The position numbers and the translations under genes are program-made. A stretch of DNA of 64,000 nt from Lumbricus rubellus (taxonomy: Eukaryota > Annelida > Clitellata > Crassiclitellata > Lumbricidae), in NCBI GenBank assembly GCA_945859605.1, contig OX243825.1:18861691-18925690 (forward strand). The letters are read 5' to 3'. A model generated the notes under the pieces. The model was not told the DNA's origin. It searched no databases and saw only the letters and a program-made list of their open reading frames with translations. Positions 38,511 to 49,700 of this stretch are shown here, piece after piece (position 1 is the first letter of the stretch; every line of letters begins with the position of its first letter).

Positions 38511-39105
38511 ATCGTCGCCTTGAAGCCGGAATTTTCCAGGTTCGAATCCACCTCGCCGCGTAAGGACCTTGGGCAAGTCCTTCACTCACAATTGCTCAGC
38601 GCTTCGGCCGGAGTAGAGAGCTTGAAGGGGCGCTATAACCAGTGGCGGATCCAGAACTCTTCCGGGGGGGGGGGCAAAAATCTTAGAACCTGGGATGGGA
38701 AAGGTGAAACAAATTTCGAAATTTGGTTGTTGGTCGAAAATAAATAGGGATCAGTCTTTGGCTGAAGTACTTTTCATCCGCCCAAAAAAGTTGATGAGGG
38801 TTTTTTTTAGTCATCTGCCAAAATGTTTTTGGAGAAAATCATACCATTTCATCCGCCAAAAAAGTTGATGACCTTTTTTTACTCCTCCACTTGAAAACCG
38901 ACTGGGGGGCCACGTCCCATGCCATTTTCCGAATAGGGGGGGGGGCAATATGCCATTACACCCATATGCATATTGCTAATTTCATACCAAATGGGGGGCC
39001 ACGTCGCATGGCAGTTTTAAATGGGGGTCATGGCCGGATTGCCCCCCCTCCTGGATCCGCCCCCGGCTATAAAAAGTGCACATAAAAACACATACAAACA
39101 AAACT
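38511..39105 (+). mobile_element. 5'-truncated SINE split by a MITE
   Basis: The SINE body (CCAGGTTCGAATCC, AAGTCCTTCACTCACAATTG, GAGAGCTTGAAGGGGCGC) runs to 38639. It resumes at 39066 with CTATAAAAAGTGCACATA. The A box is missing. The interrupting sequence is the hAT MITE 38640-39065. Confidence 0.8.
38640..39065. mobile_element. 426-bp hAT-type MITE inserted in a SINE
   Basis: Left end CAGTGGCGGATCCAG and right end GGATCCGCCCCCG are mutually inverted. Flanking octamers GCTATAAC and GCTATAAA match 7 of 8. G-tracts (9-11 G) lie near both ends. Confidence 0.8.
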
Positions 39106-39759
39106 TAAATTTAAAAAAAGTTTTAACGGTTTTACATCCAGGAATCCCAGGATCCATAGACCTCTAGGGCCTAGGCGGCTATAAGACGCTCAATGCCAAG
39201 ATGGCTCTCTATTAGAGTGTAAGTAAGTAAGGAAGTAAGTATATTCTATAGATTATAAAATTTCAATAGAATTTCATCGCTTATAATAAATTTGCAATTT
39301 GTGAAAAAAAATTTTTTTTGCCTTTCCGCGCTGTACGCACTTGCGTACGTGCGTACGCCTAACGGCGCCCCTGACAAGAGCTACATATGTTGTTGGGCTA
39401 ATTGCAGATGGATAGTTGGATACACTATATATCACAACAGTTAAACTTGTTTACATGAAATTATACGGTAAACTTGTATACGATACTACAATGTGATTAA
39501 TTAACAAACACATAAGTTAAATTTCTAATTATATTGTATTCTTATACTGCTTTGTCTCAAGCCTGCATGACGCAATCAGCTTCAAAGCTAAATAATAGGC
39601 GGTTATACGGGCGAAACTGCTGCTGTCATGTTAGAGGTAATTTTTCAACAGTCCGTGAATGCAACTGTTCTTTGAAATTACCTAAAGCAAATAGCCAAAG
39701 CACGAAGGATGAAAATCTGCTTAGCAAGAATCTTCGAATACACCGCTAACCATTATATC

Positions 39760-40010
39760 GAATGTATTACTTAGGGGACAGGACAATTACCCCCTGGACA
39801 ATTACCCCGTGCCAATTACCCCCGGACAACTACCCACCGTTGTCCGCCGTGCCAATTATCCCCGGACAACTACCCCCCCTACCAATTACCCTAGTGCCAA
39901 TTACCCCCGTTGTCCACTGTGAATTTTACCCCCGGACAACTAGCCCCCCATACCAATTACCCCCGGACAATTACTCCGTGCCACAGTGTGAGCTTGTTCC
40001 CCCACGCGTT
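39760..40010. repeat. CAATTACCCC-type tandem repeat
   Basis: About ten irregular copies of GACAATTACCCCC and CCAATTACCCC form a short satellite-like block between the hAT nest and the kinase gene. Confidence 0.8.
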
Positions 40011-40023
40011 AATCTCTACTTAA

Positions 40024-40061
40024 CCCTTTAATTACTAGCTGACATACTTGTCGCTAAATGG
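40024..40061. mobile_element. Minimal piggyBac-like palindrome (38 bp)
   Basis: TTAA at 40020-40023 and 40062-40065 flank only 38 bp. The ends CCCTTTAATTACTAGC and GTCGCTAAATGG are imperfectly inverted. Confidence 0.45.
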
Positions 40062-40718
40062 TTAAATTGTATCACCCAATTTGAGACATGCATCTTGATT
40101 GAGCAAAGCAATGCATGCCACCCCCCCCCCACTATGTAAGCCTTACACCCCATTTTTAGTTTTAAAAATAAATTTCTCCATCTGGAATCAGCTTGATGCA
40201 TTTCCAAACCTACAAAATACAATAATATTATTTAATAGATCAGATGGCATGCAAGCAGACTGGTCTAAATTGCATTGTATCTATAAATTTATATAGCGCC
40301 TCTCACAGATCAACTATTCAAAAGTGCTCTCTGCACAAAAAACTCGAAGGGGGGGGGGGAAGAAATGCATTCAAAGAGTGAGAAACAAACGAGGAAAAAC
40401 GAGCAATTAGTTTAGCCCTTAGTGTGGGAGGAAGATCATTAATTTAACGACACATTTAATGATACATGTTAGGTGTATGAAAATAAAACCATTGAAGAAA
40501 ACGAAATTGGTAGCATGTCATATCACCCAGGTCTCACGTGAATAGACATCACAAAGCAGCATTCTTAAATTTACATTTCAGTTCTCATAGTGTTTAAAAT
40601 TATATAGATTCACATTCTTATGAGTGTGATGATCAAAACGATGTTTTCAACATGAGTTGGAAGTATCCATCTACACTGCAACTTAAGAATAAGTTAAGAT
40701 AACCGAAAGCCAACAAAC

Positions 40719-43700
40719 CTACCAATTATTCATCAATGTTTCATTACTTCGAGCTTCCGACTTAACAGTTCCCGATCTTACATTGTTATCTTCAAAGCTG
40801 CAGACAAAGCAATAAAAAATCAGTGTCCGCACTACATTATAAAATTTCACATGTTGTCGATGTTTTGCTGTACTGAACAAGTCTCAGTGGTAAAAAAAGT
40901 GGTTGTGGTCACTTATTATACATCTTTCACTCCACTCTGCGTGAGACTCTCCTTTCTGGATCACTCTTTACATCTCTATCTCTCTCTTCTTAAGACTTCA
41001 TTTATCTCTAGGGATTATCGCACTGGGGGCGCTACTGAAGGTTATGGCTGTGAGCGGCACTATAGAAATTACTAACTACACTGCATTACGCAAGAAGCAT
41101 TCCAAAATCATCAAAGTACAATGGACCAGTTGAAATCTAAGGCTCAGAGAAAATATAGTAGTATTGTCGTTAATACAATAATTAATTATTATGATTATCA
41201 CTGTTGCACTGCTAATTAAGTTCTAGTTAAGTATTAAGTATGTTATGAAAACATTCATGAATAACAATTAAGGAATAAAGGTCAGAATAGTATAAGCTTT
41301 ATCTTAAATTGCTGGCTCCTGTTGCACTGTATTTAGTTGTTCATGATTGCATCAACAGAAATGAATGTATGCAATAAACAATAATTTACCTTACACCAAC
41401 ATAATATTACATTCAATTACATTCGTCTAACAACAAACATTTTACAGTCAAATTTGACAAAGAAAACCTCGCAATGAATATATAAAACATTACCACTGGT
41501 TCAGTATTTGCGCGCCATTTATAAGGCTTTTTACAGAGACGTTGGTCTCTCTTGCAAGTGGCACGTCTCCAATCGAACCCGTCTGTGTGTGATATCCAGA
41601 CGATTTCAAATGTTCGGGAAATAGTTTCTCCGTTATTTTTCGTAGCTTCGTTTCACAGCTTGTATAGTTCTAAACACCAAAATGCAGCATTGAAACAAAT
41701 ACATTTCCTCAAACCATTACAATTCAAAGACTTGAAATCTTTCCTAATAGGTCATTTAGTCATTTACTCTAAAGTGAATTGTTTAACAAATGTTATGCAA
41801 TTGACAATTATGCATTTTTAATCAAAATTCAGAGTTTTACATTATTCACCATACTGCAACTTAGATAAATAATGTAACTGTAGCTGCTTAATAACAAATG
41901 TAGACTCGTGCAGGACCAATGTGTAAGCTGACAAATCTACATTTGATGTAATTACCCCTACATATCATGTTGATTATTGTGTTTTTGTATCTGTTTTTAT
42001 TTTATTTTACATAGTGTTTTTTTTATTTTACATGATTACTGGATGGCCCTATATAGCAGCATTGTCCATCCATTCTTGGCCTCCCCTTGAAAACCAAATC
42101 ATGTTAAATACTTCTACGTTCACTGCCGTAATTGTATCATCTTGTTGTTTCATGAATGTTTTTAAACTGAATAAAACATGTTATGTTATAAAAAAAGAGT
42201 AAGCTGAGATAATGTGACTGTAATGGTTGAGCAAGGTCAGCAAGACTGATAACTGAGTCACACGAGCTATTATTATTACCTTATGCAGAATCAGTGTAAT
42301 AGATGACAAAGCCGTTTTAAACTTTTCTATCTCCTCTTCTAGTTTGTTTACTTCATTCCAACGAGAATTGAATATTTCCCTACAAGAAAATTAATGAACA
42401 CATAAATAGACAAGGTTAACAAGAAAATCATTGAACACATAAATACAAGATTAATAAGAAAATCATTGAACACATAAATAAACAAGATTAACAAGAAAAT
42501 CAATGAACACATAAATAATATGAACAAGAAAATCATCGACCAGATAAATAAACAAGATTACCAGGAAAATCATTTAACACATAAAGCACATAAAGAAACA
42601 AAATAAACAAGAAATCATTTAACACATAAATAACCAAGATTAACAAGAAAATCATTGAACACATAAATACAAGATTAATAAGAAAATCATTGAACAAATA
42701 AATAAACAAGATTAACAAGAAAATCATTGAACACATAAATAAACAAAGTTAACAAGAAATCATTGAACACATAAATAAACAAAGTTAACAAGAAATCATT
42801 GAACACATTAAGAAACAAGATTAACAAGAAAATCATTTAACACATAAATAACCAAGATTAACAAGAAAAATCATGTTTTCTATACTAAACAAGTGATACA
42901 ATCAAGAACTAAGCGTCCTTTTCATATCAACCAATATTTCTTGTTAAGTGCTATTTACTGTAATCTTAAAATTCAAAGTGAACTGAAAACTTACCTAAGC
43001 CATTGCCTGCATATTTGGTTCGTTTGTACAGAATGTGGTAGGCAGTGTTTAAAGAGAATTGCCCTAACTGCTGTTATCTTCTGGTCAAGTTTAATTCTGA
43101 AATAAGCAAACCAGTAACACATTGTTATCATAATAACAATCTATATAAATAAAAATGAAACCGCGTTTGGCTCCTTGCAAGTTATCTCCGAACTTACTGC
43201 GCCGATTCCTTTCAGAACTTCACCAAAACGTTTAGTTCCAACACGGCCGGGTTTGCAGAATAATTTTTCGCAAAAAGCGCAATCTTTTCACCAAAAAAAA
43301 AACTTTGAAAATTCCACCGTTTTCAACACATAGCCTACGCCCGTCAATAAGCCTTGCATACCAATTCGGGCATGTTTGTTCCGTAAATTTCTTTAGCGCA
43401 TTTCATTACGGCCTTCGCATTTCATTACGGCCTTCTTGCTCAAGCGTTTTATGGCGTGATCCGCGTCGCCATCGCAAAGGGAGGGGGAGGGTATTTTCAG
43501 CCACAGCAACGCGTGGCCGGGTTCAGCTAGTAATAAGATAAATAACATTAACTGCCAACAATAAAAGAAAAATGATTCTTTGTCAATCAATAAAAAAATT
43601 AAAACATTAGTTAAATGAGCATGACCATATTTACACTAAATTGTATTTCTTCAAGCAATGGAATCTTTATATTTTTGCTGTTTCAAGACCACTTTTTTCT

Positions 43701-46700
43701 CTATTGCTCTCTCACACCGGGAATGATTATGATTATCAGTGTGCACTGCGAGAGGTGCTACATAAATGTATAGATACAATGCTATACAGTACAATATCGA
43801 TCAATTCTAATACACAGTAACTCACAATTTGCATATAACCGATAAACGCTTTCACAAAACAAATCAAGACAAATTGATCCAGTACCAAATTATTTATAAA
43901 GAATTTTTATAAAAACGAAATTGAAACCTTTCATATTTATGTATTTGATCTTCATTATAAGTCAGTTGACGTTTGCGGTCTCTTGAAAACTGATCATAGG
44001 TTGATTTTGCAAGTTTAATGTTGAAGTTTACTCTTGTTTCACTGCAAAAACACCAAATTTATCAGCAAATTTCAACCCAATACAACCCTACAATCCACAT
44101 TTGGGAGTACAGGGAAAGGTCTTTAGTGGAAAAATACATTAATGACACTGGAGGCACAGAAGAAAATATACATTGAAATAAACTATTCTATTCTGGAACT
44201 TTATTGGAATATGAACCATAACATGGAATGAAAATTCTGACATAATGCCACAAGGGAAATAGATCTAATACGTAATAGGTAAATCTGCAGAAAGGAAAAT
44301 CTCTACGGCTTTCATGTATTTTTACCTACTTATTTTAATCAAATCCTGCATAAAGATTTAGAATTTTAACTAGCCTCAGTACGGGTGGTCAAATTCTCTG
44401 TTGGAAACACGTAAAATTCATTCACTTTTTCAGAGCATTTTTATAGTGCATTTTCACGGACATTTTGCCCATTTCTGGTGAAAGTAAAACATGACGCTGC
44501 TGAAATGGCGACGGACAGACAGAAATGAAGAAACTGTGTTGTCCAATGTGCAACACTGCACAGGTATGACTAAGGATAAGAAACAGAAATGAAGACCAAA
44601 AATGAAACGAACAGAGAAATTGACATACCATCGACATTCTTCGCAACCAGGCGCAACCGTCTGCTCAGCCGCTAAGCTCATCCGATCCGAATTCTGTGTT
44701 AGCCTATCGATTAATTTTTGCTGTTCTTCCATTTCAAAAACTTTTGTTGATACCTCCCTAATGATTGTGCGCCAGTCAGCCTCTATGTCTGAAACTTCCT
44801 CCGATTCCCTTCTGTCGCTTCTAAGATCCTGCGATGATGATTTATCTGTACCGTACCGATCAGAAATATGTCGTCTTATTTCTTTAAATTTCTTTAACAT
44901 TATTTCGCCAAGCACAGAAACGTTAAATTTGACTATTCGAAAGTTTGATTCTAATTCCACACGTGAAGTTTCGAAGACTTTAAGCCTAGCAGTAAGAGTT
45001 CCTCTGAAATAAAACAATTCAACACAACACCTGTAATGTAATTAGAATCCAGGTTAATCATGAAATTCAAACGTTTAAAGACTAAATCAAATCTTTTCTA
45101 ATAATCTAATCACTGATCTAATCAATGTCACTATTGTACTGCACAAGGCATAGAACAGCAATGCAAGATGAAAACTTCTAGCATTGTAGAAGGTATTTTT
45201 GATGCAAAGACTTTCATCATTTAAGGAAGTAATTCAAAGCAAAAAAAGGACAGCTTCCTTAACCCACCATTCTCCATCACAGTCATAAAAGATGAGTTAG
45301 AGAGCTATGATGAACAGGTGAGAAATTCAGTAGCAAGAAAAACTGCACCACCTTTTCATGCATTAAATCTGTAGCGCACCGCAACGGACAGTTTCAAAAT
45401 GCTAATTCAGTAGCAAGAAAAACTGCACCACCTTTTCATGCATTAAATCTGTAGCGCACCGCAACGGACAGTTTCAAAATGCTACGAAATTTCAACGTAC
45501 ACTAGTCTCTGCTTGCATCGTAACGTATTCCTTTGAATTCTTGAGAAATAAATGACGACAGCTCGCAATCGAAGGAAATAAGCGCAGACATCCCGTGACC
45601 AAATGGAATCAGCAATTAGATTCTTGTCTGCTGGAGTATTCGGTTGATTGGCTGCAACGAAAGAAAAAAACCGCTTATAATTCATATTCGGTATCACCCA
45701 TTTCACAGTCTTTTACAAATTAAATTTCCAAAATTTTGTCTGGTTATTTATTGTTTGGCTTGCAAGCCATCAAAAAAAGAATGGCCTAAAATACTAAAAG
45801 AATTCTGCTAGAGAGGTTCAAAAAGAGAAGCAGGGTACATGAGAAAACCCTATGAAACGCAGCAAGACAATTGGCATCTGTTTAACCCTGTAACGACCAG
45901 CGTGTACTAAAATACATGGAAAACATATGTAGCTGGTCGTTAAAGGGTTAGACATGTGATATCACAAATAAATTATAGAAAACTTTGATACATAGTTAGT
46001 ATTTTTTTGACTAACTAGTCCACAAAAATTTGAAGACATTCTTCTGCTAGTAGGCCACAGATCAAATGCCTTACAACACATAACTACCCAAAAGCCAATT
46101 CTAACTTCCGATCTATAAACCACGCTAACTGGGTGTCACATTTTCTTTCTGAAACAATCCCCGATTATGAAACTACACAGCTTACCAGAAACTGAAACAA
46201 AATCATATATACATACATCCGCAACACCCTGCCCAAGCAAGCACAAACACGGCCAGTTAAAATAATACATTCATACTTACGCAGGCGAAGTTCTGGTTCA
46301 GGAGCATCCCGTAGATGAACTCCATACACAACGAGAAATATTGGATTATCTAGAGTCGTTCTTGGATACAACTGGATAGTGCTGTCCAGCGCAACAACGT
46401 CTACTAGCAGTTTTTTATCCAAATAAAAGCATTGCTTAGTCAGAGGGATGCCCTTCATTCTCTCAACAGTGGACTGGAGCTTGCTGTACGTGTCGCTTGG
46501 TTTAAGGTAAACGTGCAAGTAGACGCAAGTCACTACGCAGAAAACATAAATAACTATCAGCGACTCGAGCTCTTCGCATCGTGGAAAGAATGACTCGAAT
46601 GTCATTTGTCTCTGAATGTTGTTTTCCAGCAGCCCAGCGATAATGGGCACGACAAAATCTTTGAAGCCGCTGAAAAACAAAAGAAAAACAAAAGATGGAA

Positions 46701-49700
46701 TGGTTAACACTGAAGTCGTACTAGGGCTGTTCCAAATGTCAATCTCTTCTGGATTGAACCTTTCTTTCTGGATAACATGTAACAGTAGAAACACTGAAGC
46801 AGCCACAAAACGAAAACGAAATCAGCAGCATGAAAAGAACAACAACCGAAAACAAAACTGAAATATGACCAATGGTTTAAGTCATGAAATGAACAGAAAT
46901 GAAAATGAAACTAGGATATGACAATGGTTTTAAGCCTAGTAGACAAAAATTAGTCTTTTCATTTTTTCTTACACACGTTAATGTTGGATAGAAGGCAATT
47001 ATTTTAAGTGTGCCACACCCTCTCAGTCTACACTGTATCAAGAATACACGCAGTCATTAAAAAGACATTTGAGTGATAATTGTCTTTGCTGAATAGCTCT
47101 TCAAAACCACAATGCAGGTGTATAAAGTGCAAGCACCATCATCTGATAATATACCAGAAATGTCTTATATTGCTGTCTTTGCAATCCATACCAGAAACCA
47201 TCTTATAAAGACAATGAGTATTTCTAAAACCATTTTTCCATAGCTCAGCTGCTTTTGCAAGTCATGACATGTTATGCATGACCATGCTATATCAAAATTC
47301 ATGTTATAATGAAATGTTTTAGAAAGAAAACTGATGAAATTTTACATATATGCTCATAGATGGCGTGACCCGTCTGGCCCCCTAGTGGTCATATATTCGA
47401 GGCACATCAGAAGCGATGATTTTTCAGCGTGGAAATCATATTACTGAAACATTCCAATTCAAAAACACATCTATCTCGTGCAAACAAAGATGACAAATAC
47501 TAACGATGAAAATGTGCAAGTGTCAGGAAGATTGGTGTTTTCTTCAATTTCATTCGAACCCTCTTTCTGAACAGCAGAAATGACACCAGCTGTCTTTTTC
47601 GAAATGATGTGATACCTGAAAACGACACCAAAAATCAATTGCTGCAAAAAGCCATCATTGTCAAAAGCTTCTAAAGTACAAAAACTTAAAAGTACCTTTC
47701 TCCATAGCATACTAAACTATAATGAAGAAATTAGACAAAAATCGTGATAGCAAAATTAGTGGAATATGGATGGATGGATCTATGGCAGGAGAGACTAGTT
47801 GATAAATGAATGGATGGATAGATGTGTCGATGGATAAATGAATGGATGGAAAAATGTGTGGATGGACAGACAGATGGATAAATGGATTACAGGATGGTTA
47901 GATGAATAAAGCAAAAGACAATGCAGCATAAAATTACACCAAAATTATACGCAAAGATCAGAGTGCAATAACTGAAGCAAAAATCTCTAATTAAAAGCTC
48001 AGAAATGTTTGACTGAATTCTTTTTTAATCTATTTCTTCAATTTTTCACGTACTATACAGTCAGGCATATAGTAAAATAGACAGCAAGTAATGACCTTGC
48101 CTACTTCTTTGTGTTAATCTGGCCAAGTGCAAATGAAGAAAGAATTAGAGGCATTGTCAACAGACAGCCTTTCTTTCTTATCTTTCGATCTCCGACAGCA
48201 TGCCAATGTAATGTAAATCTTCGAGAATTTCTCAGCGCCCACAAAAGCCACGTCAGGGAGACCAGCTTATTCACTGGCGCTAGTGCCAAGTGCAAATGAA
48301 GAAAGAATTAGAGGCATTGTCAACAGACAGCCTTTTGTTCTTATCTTGTGATCTCCAACAGCATGCATTAACAGCAACAGCGACAAACAACATTCTCTTA
48401 CATCAAATCTCGATTGCCTCTTCCACCCTGAACCTGGAAAGGTAGTCGACCAGTTGCCACTTGGTACATCGTAACTCCGATGCTCCAGCGTTCCGCAGAC
48501 GACTCAAATTCATTGCCATATCGAGTCTTCTCTATGAAAATACACCGATAAACGGCTGGGTGCTGAAAAAACAATAGAATAAACAATAGTATGATAAGTC
48601 GAACCGACAACTCATTGCTGTCATATTGATTGCATTGCAAATTTGTCTTTCGCCGGATATCAGATTGGCTGTCTCGGTAGACTCCTTCAAATCAAAGCTT
48701 AAACCTCTGTTAGATAAGGCTTATCTCGCAGTTAGCCATTTGTGAGGCACCCTTGTAGTGGTATGGCCGTGTTACGGCACCATATAAATTGTCGTTAGCA
48801 TTATTATTAGTATTATTATTACGATTATTATTCCCATGGCATGGTTGTCTGTGTCTTCAAATGTTAGGGTTAATATCTAGGCTAGGCCATTCCCTGTTTC
48901 CTAGTTTCCGATATTGTACATTCGTAAACAACCTAATGTACCCTGATTCAACAAAGACTCAATCCCTTCCCTCTCCAACGATCCATACCTTTCAGTCTTG
49001 CACATCTCTATCACCAACCATTTTATTGTACCATCAAATTCAAATATCCCAATTCAAATTCAAAGCAGGATTGCTAAATAACGATGGCTGCTAAATCAAC
49101 AAACTCATACCTGCACACTTAAGTCAGCAAACAATGAAAATTTATTGGTATTAGTCGTATCTGCATAGCTGAACGAATCCACAAACTGACTATGACTCTG
49201 AGAACTATAATTTATACAATATATATGGGCACACTATTTGGGAGCACTGCACGATAAACATACATACATATGCACACATGTATGCGCACACAAAAATAGA
49301 AATGCTATGTCCACCATGTAGTCATTATTAGGAAGTCACAAAATTAAATCAGTCATCACAATCCAAAGATCAGCATAAAAACAAACAATACAAGAAAACT
49401 TTTGTCACACATAAAGTATACGCAACAGCCTGAAACCATATTCACTCACCAGATATTCTTCTGTTCCATACAACGCTTTTGACCTATCTTCCCCCAAAAG
49501 TTCACGAGACGATCCAAAATCTGTGATTTTGTATACAATACTGAACAACAAAAAACAAAAAAGCAAGAAACACAGTAAACAACAAACTTCAACTAAAACA
49601 AATCAAATTTCTTATTTATTTGTATATCCTCTGAAGTAAATGACTAAAATTGTACAAACTCGGAACTTCAGATAAACCAACATTAATTTTATAACAATTC

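Larger units (their letters stand above)
35886..39373. mobile_element. 3.5-kb hAT-type element hosting nested insertions
   Basis: The left end is CAGCGGCGCCGCCAGG and the right end is the reverse complement of CAGGGGCGCCGTTAGG. Both arms continue with TACGCAC motifs. A perfect 8-bp duplication ACAAGAGC lies at 35878-35885 and 39374-39381. Inside are a 1386-bp hAT element (37109-38494), a SINE (38511-39105) that itself carries a MITE (38640-39065), left ends of other families at 35974 (CAGGGGCGGATCCAGG), 36058 and 36116, and a duplicated block (36228-36290 and 36455-36506). No transposase ORF is visible. Confidence 0.85.

Noticed and set aside
35974..39065. A second large hAT element starting at CAGGGGCGGATCCAGG (35974) and ending at the GGATCCGCCCCCG near 39060
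   Set aside because: The flanks do not match (CTTATATT versus CTATAAAA), whereas the right end pairs properly with the left end at 38640.
39760..40010. Telomere-like repeat
   Set aside because: Units are CAATTACCCC-type and irregular, not TTAGGG/CCCTAA, and the block is short and internal.
44602..45012. 136-codon plus-strand ORF
   Set aside because: Antisense shadow of the kinase exon 44629-45003.
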